From the NCBI GenBank assembly GCA_008973525.1, contig WACJ01000292.1:310001-374000 (forward strand): 64,000 nucleotides of DNA, given 5' to 3'. Below the pieces are notes generated by a model, which was given only the letters and a program-made list of their open reading frames with translations, was not told where the DNA came from and made no database searches. Shown here one piece after another: positions 1 to 11,631 of the stretch (positions are counted from its first letter, which is position 1; each line of letters starts with the position of its first letter). The position numbers and the translations under genes are program-made. This stretch comes from Stenopsyche tienmushanensis. Its lineage: Eukaryota > Arthropoda > Insecta > Trichoptera > Stenopsychidae.

Positions 1-1292
1 ACCATAATTGCGCATCTTCTGCTGAATTTTATTTATAATCTTTTCGTTTGCTTAGAAGAACTGTTTATTTTGGCGTCCAGAAAGCGTGTCGCTATACGTT
101 TCAAACAAATAAACGCTAAATCGACGACCTCTTTAACAAACGCCCAGCGTCAAAGTTCAATGGACCAACAGAAACGTTCATCAATTTGTATTCTCGATGC
201 TTCAATCAAAGCAAATAGAAAGGCCGTCGTCGTTGACACACATTGTAAAATCAATTTCGCCAAATAATTATCTAACAACATGGTACGATTCCATGCACAG
301 AGGTTGCTTGGTGTTCCACAGTGCAGCAAAATATGCACATAGCTTTCAATAAATTTGGTCGAAATTCTCAAAATAATGGTAGATTTGCCGGGAACACTCG
401 GCGAGTGTCTCTGGAAGCTTATGATTTAACCCCTCGACTCGGTTTTACAATGATAGACATTTACTAGCGTCAGCATCGAACGGGTCAAGTGAACACTTGT
501 GTCCTTATATTTCCCAATGGCGTTCAACGGCGGCTGCAGCGGCCTCTAATGGATATCGATTGTAGTTTCAAGTTTACTTCAATGCCTCTAAATAGGCCAT
601 ATTTGATACATATTTTCGTATATGTACAAATTTTTAATATTTGCCAGGGAATAATACGTATTTCGAAACCAAAATGATAGCACTCTAATAAATTAGGCAC
701 TGTTATCTTCATTATTTTGCAGTGATATTCCATAGAAACGGAATCGATTTGTTGAACAACTATGTATTTTTATCAGGTAAATGAATTTTCGCGTGGGAAA
801 ACCAATCGGCAAATACGTATCTTTTAATTGAAAATTTAAAATTTATATATACTATTTGCATAAAGTGATGGGCTATGGAAGCAAAGATAAATAAATATGT
901 TGTTTGTATTGTTGATCCATTTTTCGTTTTTAGGTCATCGTATGCCAGAATTTTATGTATTAATCCCATTCAAATCATTTTTCATTATTTTCAACATCAA
1001 TTTGATAAAATGAAAAGAAGCTTAAATCTCCACACAATATAATACAACAGTGGTAATAATGGACGTAGAACGACGGATTATATGATCATTCAAACGTTTG
1101 GAATTAAATAAAATCAATTTAAAAAGGCAAATAAATAATATACTATTAAATTAAAAGGAAAAATATATCCGATAAATTTGTCCCGAATATATATTAAGCA
1201 ACAATTGAGGTTGTTATATAGAATTGATATTGATTAAATGCATAAAACAGATCAACGATTCTGTCTCTCTGGATTTATTTTTTGAGATTTAT
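1..1292. other. AT-rich stretch, no gene supported
   Basis: No feature is supported. The first 560 bases are somewhat richer in G and C than what follows. The short open frames here (about 60-75 codons, on both strands) overlap each other and resemble no family I know. Confidence 0.6.
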
Positions 1293-1891
1293 TTTATATA
1301 TATGTATATATCAAAATGAAAATTTATTTGTTTGTTTGGGGAGTATACATTCCTATACCATTCATCTGATTGCAATAAAACTTTGGTGAGTTATTGGGTA
1401 TGTATCTAAGAAGGTTTTTAAATTAGTCTATATATATATATACATATGTAAAGATGACTGTTTGTATGTATGTGCTGTATATGGTCTTATACCATTCATT
1501 CGATTGCGAAGAATCTTTGGGAAGTAGTTTTTATGTACATCCATGAACATTAATGAATTAGAATAAGCATTGTTTGTGTACGCAGTTTTTTTTTCAAAAC
1601 ATTTGGTGGATGCACCATGTTGGCGCATATTGGTCTGGTGAAATTAATCGGGGCCGTGAAAACTGGGAAAGGATGCATACGTAATGCGATGGATGAGCTC
1701 CACTCACGGGAGAGAGGAAGGCAGCTGGTCTTTAAGGCGAGAGCGAGTGTGTGCATATTTTTGGATCCTGGCCTTTTAGCCCACGCTACACGTGGCTTGA
1801 AGCAATAAATCACGTATCTGCCCTACTGCGTTTCTTTTTAAATTATTACTAAGCACGTGTGGCATTGCAACGCATGCCGGGCACTCGCTAG
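1293..1891 (+). mobile_element. Small non-autonomous Helitron (copy H1)
   Basis: The right end reads GCATGCCGGGCACTCGCTAG followed by T, matching the CTRR-T rule for Helitron 3' ends and aligning with the ends of two other copies here (11630 and 57941). The left part holds two tandem units, at about 1325-1390 and 1456-1520. Each has a TTTGT-rich start followed by CCATTCAT and GATTGC, the same words seen at the left of the 57.6 kb copy. A head of the form TCTATATAT lies at 1427, so the true 5' end may be there, giving a 465-bp element. Bases 1600-1820 are internal cargo with no recognisable coding capacity. The element should lack terminal inverted repeats and target duplication, as Helitrons do, and I see none. 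Confidence 0.6.
1597..1690. repeat. Short repeat shared with 36680-36775
   Basis: A run of 23 bases beginning GGATGCACCATGTTGG is identical here and at about 36690. Weaker similarity continues for some 60 bases, with GGAAAAAGGATGC-like words in both. Copy 1 sits inside the small Helitron; copy 2 lies just upstream of a LINE-like tail. The source family is unknown. Confidence 0.45.
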
Positions 1892-1949
1892 TAGTAAATA
1901 TATGAAATATACAATTGCGGGAATTTCCCTATAATTGAATATACATATA

Positions 1950-2353
1950 CACTTAAACCTCTTTTTGTGCGGTAGATGCGTTCCGCTGAAAATCGCACAA
2001 AAAAAATTCATAAAAAAACAGGGCAATGAAAAAATAACATTTTTGGTAAAATTTTAAGGATGTCCCTAACTCAAAAAAATCACAAAATGGTGACTGTTTA
2101 AAAAAATCAGTCAAATCATTTTTGACCTTATTTTGTCTCAGTTTTTTTTAAGTGGTTAAAAATAAATTTTGACATTAATCTGGTAGGAATAAAAGAGTTT
2201 TATGAGTTTTTTTTACAAATATCGGTTAATGTTGATGATTTATTTCCTATTTTGTCCAAAATATCTCGATACGTACTCTTTATGATATTAAAAATGTAAA
2301 AACAGCTCTAAAAACCGCATATCTTCGAAATCGCACAAAAAGAGGTTTGAGTG
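1950..2353. mobile_element. Family A MITE, copy 1 (pogo/Tigger-like ends)
   Basis: Left end CACTTAAACCTCTTTTTGTG and right end CGCACAAAAAGAGGTTTGAG are inverted repeats of about 22 bases. A TA precedes the left end (1948-1949). The interior is rich in GCG/CGCA words (TGCGGTAGATGCG, AATCGCACAAAA, ACCGCATA) set in A/T runs. There is no coding capacity. The style of the ends and the TA site suggest the Tc1/mariner superfamily, pogo/Tigger branch; that assignment is inference. Related copies lie at 15862, 17693, 30211 and 50095. Confidence 0.65.
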
Positions 2354-2834
2354 TGTACGTTATGTACATATATTAGGGAATTCCGCAAACAGTGTAAAAA
2401 TGTATATATGTAAAGTATGAAGTTTTTGGTGTAGTGCTTTGTTGATTTTTTATGAAACTCGATTTACGACCGATGTCTAGGATCTCTGTCATAAATTTTA
2501 ACGTCGTAAATTAACGTAATTACAATAGCTAAATATACAATTGATATAATCTGGTATTAAATACTGATGGAAACAAATATTCATAACAGAATATTAAAAT
2601 ATTGTAATTTGTATATTTATTGTCATCAATTTCAAATATCATATTGATAACTTTTGATACAATTAATCAGTTCTAGGATCCTTATTTTAATGACCCCAAA
2701 TGAGCTTAATTCTGGCCGTAATAAAATATAATCCACAAACGCTATTTAAGTCGGACAAAAATAATAAAAGTCTGATTTTGTCGTCCGTCAAGTTTGATGT
2801 GCTCGAAAAATAAACAATTTTAGCACATATTATA
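2354..2834. other. AT-rich spacer
   Basis: Nothing beyond simple A/T-rich sequence between two MITEs. Confidence 0.6.
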
Positions 2835-3010
2835 CAGGATGTTTTTCACATGGACTGACAAAATTTTTTTGGGGACTAGGAAGGTCTTTTACTACGTTTA
2901 ACAAATATGCCCTATGTCCTAAGTGTCAGGGTTTTCGAAATATATTTTTTTTTCAACACTTTGAAAAAATTCTGTCAATTTATCCATCACCATAATTTTA
3001 TGCCGTTGTA
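2835..3010. mobile_element. Family B element, left-end fragment (copy B1)
   Basis: Begins after a TA with CAGGATGTTTTTCACATGG and continues with ACTGACAAAATTTTTTTGGG, a TTTACTACG block and TCAGGGTTTTCGAAATAT. The same order is found at 54545 and, in part, at 46599. Similarity fades near 3010. Only one end is present, so this is a truncated copy. Confidence 0.6.
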
Positions 3011-5110
3011 AAACAATTGTAGACATATAGTCGTAACACACGCGCCATATTAGTTTCCAAAGTAGTACCTCTCACATGTCGACATTATTTCACAAGAAAA
3101 AGCAATTTAAAGTTCACATCTTAATATTCCAAGTCCAACAATAGTAATTCAGCCAAAATTCAGCCAAAATCCAGCACAAACATTCAACCTTCTGACGTTC
3201 TGCCGTTCCGAAAATTCCAAAGAAATATCATAATAATTTAAGCACGCTATTAAAGTCGAAGGTTGCTTCGTTCTCAGACTTGCTGTATCTGCGTATGAAA
3301 GCTTCGTTGCGTATCATTAATTTGATCAGGCTGGCAACACCTGTACGTGCTTCGCCCGAGACCAATTAAAGAAACTTAAGGACCAAATGTATATTCGAGA
3401 ACACGTCCTCGCCAGGATGATCGATCTTAAAATGGCGAAAATTGCAAGCTCTCCATATGGATACGTCGTGTGTGAGATTCATTGTAGCCAATTTGCAACT
3501 TATGATTGATTATCTATTGCGCGTTTGCCGTTTTAGGGATGAAACATTACTCATGGTACACGGAATGTTGTCGACGCTCGACTAATACTAATGGTAGGCG
3601 CTCTCATCCAAATACAAACTTCAATCAATAGAGATATTCGACAGTTTTAATAAGCTCACTGTGCCTTCGAAATTAAGCTAATATAATTAGGATAACTTTG
3701 CAAACATTGTTTCTTTGCGAGATAATGATTTCGCTAATCAGCATTCAATTACGCTTGGCATATAAGCTAACATCATACTTGTTCATTTAAACTTAATCGT
3801 CTTAATAGACATATACATTTTGACCTTTAAACCCAATACTTAATACAAATTATGCAAAAAATAAAACTATTCAACTATGATTACCCAAATGAGGTTTTTT
3901 AGTCATAATTTATTGACCTTTATGATGCTAGCGTGATCAAATGTAATCAAAAAGCATAATATATTTTGTTAAATATAAATTCGCCATCGTTTTAAACACA
4001 TGCAACAATGTTTATATAAAAGCTTTCTCTTGTATTCTATTATTGTAAATTAAACGTGTTGTTGCTTTACATATCATGTTTGTCATCGGTGACATGTAAG
4101 CGATAATCGCCTGCAAACATCCCTAATCAATTTGATCTCTCTTTTAAGCAAGCCAAGCTTGGGATCAAACACATCAACACTGTATTACAGTTTTTATACA
4201 CACAGTTTAAAATATCCACCGATGATATGTATTTGGTACACAACTATTACTTTTATTGACTATATATATTTCTTGCAAATCAACATTCTTGTATTTGCTG
4301 TCATCATTGTGCTTGGTATACACAATTGAAATTGTAATTCGCTATCGATAAGCATAAATTGAAGGTGGAGAATATTCCAATCAATAAGAATAATTCCATA
4401 TAGAAGAAGAATACGAAAAATAAAACTATGCTTGAGACTATTTAATCAATGCTGTGGTTTAAAAAAATATGATTCATTAAATGCATAATTTTTAACAAAA
4501 TATCTTTTTAAAAAATGGTTAATAATATTCTATGCATAAATGGCGCTTCTGGGTTGTATAAACGAATTCGTTCGCCGTCAGATCGCAGAAGGACCAAAAA
4601 TGAAGAAAAAGATATTCAGGCACTATATTGCCAATGACCTTCTGAGAAAATGATTCCAGCTGCGAGATAACTGGGGATCCGGCGGGAAGAACGTCTTCTA
4701 CGAACAGAGCCATTTCTTCTTTCTTGCGCATTTAAACAATTGCGCTTGCGACAATTAATTGACTTTCAAATTAATCAATTAGTTTCTGGAACAGCTATTT
4801 TTCGCAAGTAAAACCATTTCCAATGCGACTTCATATGATGCTTGCACTGATGCTGTGCTCGTTTGCTGAAAACGAATATTTTAATATAACATAACGAATT
4901 GAATATTTTTTTAATCGCCTATATAAATTGGCGAACCAACAGAAAATCCGTCGTGACCACGGTTCGTCTTTGAAGTCTCGCAATCGGGCCTCGTTTTTTG
5001 TCTTAGTAGGTTTCAATATTCACTTTTCTGTGTTTTTGCGTTCGATCAAAATCACAAAAAATGTCCTAAACTGGTTTCGAATCGTACCTCATTCAATGAT
5101 CAATAATAGA
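3011..5110. other. AT-rich stretch with one short unassigned frame
   Basis: No gene is supported. Two details: ATTCAGCCAAA-type words are repeated near 3150-3175, and a 70-codon minus-strand frame at 4519-4731 has unusually even codon and base use for this region. It contains the run FVEDVLPAGSPVISQLESFS and matches no family I recognise. It could be a single exon or chance. Confidence 0.45.
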
Positions 5111-5111
5111 T

Positions 5112-5590
5112 GAAAGATGATTTTTTTTTATATCATTTCATCATAGTGCATCCACAAACAGTCCATTGCAGAACTATGGGCCTCTTCAATATTCAATCAT
5201 AATAAGGGGTTACATCCATTTCGTCTGTATCATACATTCACCTGCTCATTCGCTCGATATTGAAGGTAGCATAACCTCCGAGTTTCATTTAGAACAATCA
5301 TCCAGCGGGTCTCTTGAACGAATGTATCGACGGGTACTTTCGCAACCGTCTCGATAGGGAGTGTGGGAGGTTGAGCAGTTTTCCTCGGGAGTGAAAAACT
5401 ACTCTAGACGACCTTTTTGATTTTACTAGCAAGGGCTTTCCGGAGTACAAAGATTCCTGTCCCTTCGAGCTAGGGTGAAGTCATATGCGACCCTTAAGTG
5501 CATCTCGGGTGCGGTTCTACATCAAATAAGGGTGTCTCCTCGTCCACGTGCAACTTATCCGAGCAATTCGAGACTGAATGGTTTCCTATT
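5112..5590 (-). repeat. Family C repeat, copy 1 (non-LTR-like 3' end)
   Basis: Read on the minus strand it contains CTTCAATATCGAGCGAATGA, a GTATGATACAGACGAA block, then TATTGAAGAGGCCCATAGTT and a CAATGGACTGTTTGTGGATG block. It finishes in an A-rich tail next to GATGA words at about 5112-5130. The same order occurs on the plus strand at 50535-51130. An A-rich or short-repeat 3' tail is what RTE-like non-LTR retrotransposons or SINEs show. The upstream 350 bases also align with 50750-50990, for example around GTTGCACGTGGACG. No intact coding frame was seen. Confidence 0.5.
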
Positions 5591-8500
5591 TCAGGTTGAC
5601 TATGCTGTTATCATTGCGAAGTGCAATTCTTCATTTGTAATTCTTCAGTAGCAACGAATAGTAGATAAACTGAGTACTAGCTAGTTGATCAAAAGACGTT
5701 TAGGAAGTTAATCTGCAAATATACAGATTAACGTGATGAAGATGTTTTTTTTTTGTGTGGGTGTTGATTAAATAGAAGAAAGTGCAATTTAAAAATTAAA
5801 AACAGCACGTCTTCTTAACAGTAACATTTTTGTGATGATAACAGCTTTGTGATGATGAAAAAAATATCGTGATTGATTAAATTGCAAATCTCCCAATCAT
5901 TTAGAGCGGCGAGTGACTATAAAAATCCAAAGATCCGCTTGGATCGTGATTCCGATCGCATTTATCATCTATTATTATGCGTCCAATTATACAATCGCGT
6001 TGGTTTCACCCCTAAAAAACAGATTTTTTATCGTGTATTTGATTTGTGGCTGTGTATTTTTAAGCAACCTGTACTCGGTTTGATTTAATGAAATTAATCA
6101 TGTAAACAAAAAACGATTCCGGCGCGCCTAATTTACATTAACATACACCGAGGATGAGGTTCTGGAAGACACAAGGGCGGTTTTTTAAATTTTTATTCCT
6201 AACGATGTCATAAATTAAAAGCTCCCGGAAAATATAGCGTTATTGTCGGAGCACCCAACGATTTCGTAATTTGCTTTAAAGTTTTTAAGCGCCGTGAAAT
6301 TCTCTTCAAAAATTCGCATAGCGCGGTCTTCTTTGTTTGCTTTTCATTTTTCGCTAAATTTATATTTCTCCTCGGCGCGAATTTATGGCGCTTTTTTGGA
6401 ACTCCTGTATGTGAAATGTGCATTATTAATTCTGCACATTTTTTCGTGATTTTCCTTTTGAAGTGTGCGTATTAATGGCTTCCGGGATAAAAAGTTAATT
6501 GAATTATTCATCGATTCGCAGCCGGGATAGAATCATATATTTCATGGATGTTGCAGAGTTCCATATCGGAAACAAATTGAATCATTTCTAAAGAACGTTC
6601 GATGTAACCCTTTCGAGTCGTACGTGGCCTGAAATTCGTTGCATTGGATTGTGCTGGAGGTATTAAATTATTTTCCCAAGGACTAGTTTATTAAATGCGC
6701 TCACGTTTCAGCCTTTAGCGAAATATTTCATCCTATTAAATATTTACTGCAATAATTATGTTGGAATTTTTCTATTACGTAAACACCCTATAGCCACGTA
6801 GACGCTTATATATGTTTTGTCATTATATGACGATATGTCATTCACACTCTGTTAACAGAATCTATGCCTATAATTTATTTAATTTAACTACCATTCAAGC
6901 CAGGAAGTCTGCGCCGTTAGCACGCAGCAGCACTCAAATGCAGAACGACGATTATTCTTAATTTATTAGAAAAACGAGTTTATCCTACTGATGTAAATCA
7001 TGATCAGGTACAGCGATTATGGCATGACTTCAATGCCAAAATATTTTATTTGGACACAGACTAAATATTTCAACACTCAACTAAAGTTTATATCATAAGT
7101 TCTATCAGTTGAAGTTAAAATACCCGTATGCTGAGTAAGATTAAAGGGATGAATCGTCACTTATTCCGGATGTTTGAACCCCGACAATATAGGAGAGACC
7201 TTATCATCTTAATATTAGTAAATTGCCTGCAAGCTTTAAGCGAATACAACGTATTATAATAATACCAAAACTTGCAGACCAAACATATTTTCTCCATCGA
7301 AATCATTTTTAAAATGAATCAAACCCGGAATCGCCCGGAAAAAATATTCTTCAGATCATCCAAGTTGATATCGTGATTTTTTTCACAATCTGATTTGAGC
7401 CTTCATCTTTATAATAAGAGTTTGTACATGCCGATATTAAATTTAAATCTACAAAGCTGATTTTTTGTCTACAAATAGTTTACGTTAATTATTGTTAAAT
7501 AAATGTCATCTACTTTCGATACAAGCTGGCTAGAGCTTTGATAGACGTGGCTAAAATTGTAGCATGGGAACATGATTATTATAAGAGAACCCTATTTATA
7601 TTAATTGCAAATAAATGTATTTATAAATTTTCCTGCTCTGGCGTTGATTCGATTACATCTAACATCTGTTTTGTGCTTGAATGTCCCTGGGAAGGCTCAA
7701 TAAATGATGAATTTTAAGCATATTTTTCACAATTGAACTATTTAACTTCTAAGCTATTTAAAGGGATGAATCTTCAGTTAGGGTATATAGCCATCAAATC
7801 ACATGGTTTTAAACACGAACCACTACTTGCAACTGAGTTTCAGAAACTCCTTCATCCTATATATTCAGATCTGTCGTCAGACCATGTGTTGTAACGCTGC
7901 TTGGACGGACATACGTAAAACATATTTTTTGCTCGAAAAAACCTATCGAACTGGCAAATTGCTGCATGTATTTTCCACGAATGCATTATTTTTCCACTGC
8001 GTATGATAGAAATGATGGGCAACACAATTGAACCGCAAGCAAAAATAATTGCCAACAAAAGGGATATGGTGTGCTTGAAAAAATCTGACGCTGCACATCC
8101 TGCATCATCAAAAGCGTCAAAATTGACCTGAAGACTGAAGCGGCTAGTTGAATAAGACTTTTTTTGAAAAAAAAACGGAAAGTATCTTCTATGCTCCTGG
8201 TATAGTAGATGAGGTATAACTATTAAACTTTTCATTTTATTCGCACGAAACTACATTTTCTAAGCTTACGGAAGTGCTTCCACACGTCCTAGATGAGTGA
8301 TCTTTATGAAATTTGGCAGACACATGTACAATAAATGATTTCATCGTTTAGACTACAATTATCTTAATATATTCAAATGTTTTTATTTAATGAACAAAAA
8401 ACCACAAAATATGTCGGTAAGAACACACACTTTTTTTCAGTCGCTCAGTATTTTTTTTATTTTTCAATATTTATTTTTGATTATAGTCTAAGCTATACAC

Positions 8501-8661
8501 AATATCATACAAATTAAAAATATGTTTAATTCTTTTGCTGCAAATCACCTGTCCAGGACTTATGACTTCCGTGGTGAAGAATGTCATCACTCGTGCATCG
8601 ACATACTTGGTTCTTCCTACTCCCACTACTATAATTCATCAAACTTTAAAAAATATTTTTA
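5591..8661. other. AT-rich stretch
   Basis: No repeat partner or gene was recognised, apart from the unassigned minus-strand frame at 7852-8235 listed separately. Confidence 0.5.
7852..8235 (-). other. Unassigned 127-codon open frame
   Basis: The frame opens with ATG and carries one clear hydrophobic stretch, TISLLLAIIFACGSIVLPII (about residues 56-75), preceded by aromatic and basic residues and followed by charged and Cys-containing sequence. At this base composition a frame this long is borderline: roughly one might be expected by chance in 64 kb. It could be one exon of a membrane protein or an accident. I see no homologue, no clear splice pattern and no neighbour that helps. Confidence 0.15.
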
Positions 8662-9295
8662 TCTAATATATAAAAATAAGTTGCGTTTCCCGGCTAATGC
8701 TCGGGCGAAATGGGTTGATATGCGCGTTCATCGGATTGAGACAAAACTTGGTCCACTTATTGCCAAGGGATCAGGGGGTGACATAGGCATAGTACAATTA
8801 ACTTACAGTAGATTTTTAATTCAAAACTTAATGTGTGAAAGTTGTTGATTCTGACGTGTTTGAGATTATGCGTTGCTAAGGCTATAGGTATATAGTACCT
8901 ACAAGTTGCAGTAGGAGGCGTCGTGTCGTCGTCACATACAACACATACGTCAAACGTCAATGTCATTTGCAGGTTATCCATCGGCGTGAGTCAATTATAT
9001 CCAAATTATTTATCGCAAGCACTTTTAAAATGCTTCATTTCATTCATCGCTTATTCACGTACGTAACAATCGAAAAAATACGTTTGACTGCTATCCGATC
9101 AAAATCAGACGACCAACGTGCAACGAGAATCGAAAGTACATGTTGATTTGAATATTGCTGCATTTCAATATGATATTCATTACGATTACAGTTTGCATCC
9201 CAGTGTAAAATGGATAAAGATTAAATCCTGTTAACGGGGGACAAATTTATTGTCAAATTGAAAACGCCTTCATTTCGACACAATGAAAACAAACA

Positions 9296-9312
9296 AACCT
9301 AACCTAACCAGA
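9296..9312 (+). repeat. Two to three CCTAA units
   Basis: The string AACCTAACCTAACC resembles the arthropod telomeric repeat (TTAGG)n read on the other strand. It is far too short to be a telomere and lies inside the Helitron, so it is most likely coincidence or a remnant. Confidence 0.3.
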
Positions 9313-9459
9313 TTTGAATTTAAATTTAATTTAAAAAATAAAAACATGAAACAAATGAATAATTATTTTATTTAATAACAATATGTTGACGTTGAAATCA
9401 ACAATATATGGATCTTCTTTTTCATCGAAAACATTCAAAGCTCATACCAACGTCGGATA

Positions 9460-11443
9460 TTGTCGTGCAAATTGTACATGCAAATAGGCAGTGATATGGC
9501 AGTAGTCAGTATTGAAAGACTTGATGCGCGCAACGATCGAGTTCAAACTCAATTTCAAACAGGTAGATATATCAGCAGTGACGAGGCTCTTTGGCCTATT
9601 TTGAGCTTCCTAATTCACAGAAGCAATCCGAATGTTGTTCATCTCAGTGTTCATCTCGAAAATGGACAAAGGCAGACACTGCAAGAAATGTTGCTGCTGA
9701 ACCAACACTTGCGCTGTGTGAAGAAGATGTATTTGCAGAGACATTATGGTACGCACAAGTTCCTAACTATTTTACATGAAATACTACATCCGAGAATTTT
9801 CAACGACGTAAGCAAGGGATGCGTGATGAAGGCTATCGAAATCTGTATTCATCTGATGCATTGGGCCGTATTTACACATTACATCCAAATAAAGACGAGT
9901 GTTACTATTTAAGAATGCTTTTGGTTAATGTCAAATGTCATACTTCATTGAGAAAGGTCGAACGGAAATTAGAACATTACTCGCCATCATTTTAACCACA
10001 TGTCCGTCACCCAACCCGAAAGATTTGTGGTAAAAATTCAGAGGGGATTTGAGCGAAGACATTTTACACACCGTTAGCGATGACAATTCAATTGAGTTTT
10101 CGGACAATATTTTCAATCAAGCTCTGATCGAAATCGAAGACATTTGCTTAACCATCAATATCAAAGAATTCATTCAACAAGAATTCGTTCTGCACTTGAA
10201 CAGCAGTACGATGCTAATGATTTGGATGCATTTGTCGAAGCAAACGAACAACTTTTGCTTGCGGAACAAAAATTGACCTACGATACAATTACAAATGATC
10301 TGTTCTCCCTTGATGCGCCCGGCGGTACTGGAAAAACGTATCTCATCACTTTACTATTGGCTCACATTCGATCTCAAAATAGAATTGCGTTAGCTCTTGC
10401 TTCATTAGGTATTGCGGCAACATTATTAGATGGTGGACGAACAGCGCATTCGGCATTCAAATTGCCATTAGATATGCATTTATTGGAAGCTCTGACATGT
10501 AACATTCCTAAAGTTTCTGACATAGCTAAAGTTTTGAAAATTTGCAAGGGGATTATCTGGGACGAATGCAATGCTTGATCGAACTCTTAAAGACTTACGA
10601 TCAAATGCAAAACCGTTTGGTGGCGCTCTAATTTTATTATGTGGCGACTTTCGACAACCTCTTCCAGTGATGTTTTCATCGACACCAGCTGATTCTTGAC
10701 TCAAAGCATCGCATCTTTGGAGAGACGTGCGAAAACTGACATTAAAGAAAAATATGCGCGTACATTTGTAGCGTGATGCGTCGGCAGCCACATTTTTAAA
10801 ACGACTATTGAACATTGGTGAAGGAAAAGTGCATGTTGATGCTACCAAGTTTATTTCATTTCCATCGAACTTTTGCGTTGTTGTGCCATCCATCGATTTA
10901 CTCATTCAGAAAGTTTTTCCGCAGATTTTTAGTAATTATAAAAATCATTATTGGCTTTGCGAACATGCTATTTTGGCAGCAGAAAACACCGACGTCAATA
11001 CAATCAACCACACAATACAATAACAAATTGCAAATTATTCTGTTACCTATAAATCGATTGATAGCGCCATGAATGCAGACCAAGTTACTAACTATCCAAT
11101 CGAGTTTTTAAATTCGTCAGATCTTCCTGATGTGCCACCTTACAAATTGGAACAAGACTCACTATGAAGAAATTGATGCCGAATATCATCGAAACAACTA
11201 TATATTCTTAATGGAAAGTCGAAAGGAGAAGATGTGCTCTTTCCCACCGACGTGCAATTTGATAAGAGACGACTGCAACTCCCCGTTGGACTTGCATTCT
11301 CAATGACCATCAACAAGGCACTTCAAGTGTGCGGAAGAATCTAGAAAATCCACGTTGGACAGCCGAGAAATTTATTTGTATTTGTTAAAGACGGAAAAGC
11401 CAAAACTATTCTCTACCCTAAAGCACTTAGCAGAACAATTAAG
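9460..11443 (+). pseudogene. Helitron RepHel remnant: Helitron helicase-like plus Pif1 helicase
   Basis: Family role: a rolling-circle replication initiator fused to a 5'-3' Pif1-type helicase that unwinds the transposon. Visible pieces, in order: a segment near 9460-9680 including VVHLSVHLENGQR; a segment from about 9750 in another frame including QRRKQGM, LGRIYTLHPNKDECYYLR and LLVNV; the ATPase core with Walker A GGTGKT at 10321-10338, then LALASLGIAATLL and GGRTAHSAFKLP; Walker B-like GIIWDECN near 10550; [10 protein letters not shown] at about 10643; and a C-terminal block with FDKRRLQLPVGLAFSMTINK near 11258-11317. Stops and several frame changes break it, for instance just after DECNA and near 9990, so no full protein can be made. 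There is no HUH motif upstream. Identification as a Helitron helicase is confident; function is lost. Confidence 0.85.
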
Positions 11444-11631
11444 TAAGCAAAATGTATGCTTTTAATATTTTTTTCTTTATATATCATTCAATATCAATAA
11501 ATGTATTAATTGTCGGAAAACATATCATTATTTATATCATTGCTAATTAAACAAGATAACTCTTTCAAATTTCAAATGGTATTTTTAGAACTATTTCTTC
11601 TGTGGCAGCAACGCGCCGGGTACCAGCTAGT

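Larger units (their letters stand above)
8662..11630 (+). mobile_element. Decayed Helitron with helicase remnant (copy H2)
   Basis: The left end begins TCTAATATATAAAAATAAG after an A, matching the head at 57624. Subterminal words (GCGTTCATCGGATTGAGAC, AGTACAATTAACTTA) match the 57.7 kb copy. The right end is CGCGCCGGGTACCAGCTAG followed by T, and the last 90 or so bases align closely with the 57.9 kb copy, including AATTAAACAAGATAACTC. Between them lies the broken RepHel gene (9460-11443). The replication-initiator (Rep) part is not recognisable, so at about 3 kb this is a deleted copy of what is usually a 5-6 kb element. Bases 8880-9450 are non-coding. Confidence 0.8.

Noticed and set aside
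8522..8848. 108-codon plus frame as a gene
   Set aside because: It spans the Helitron 5' end and conserved subterminal DNA, which explains its sequence better than coding does.
9296..9312. CCTAA units as a telomere or TTAGG-targeting LINE site
   Set aside because: Only two to three units, inside a Helitron; internal sites of this size occur by chance.
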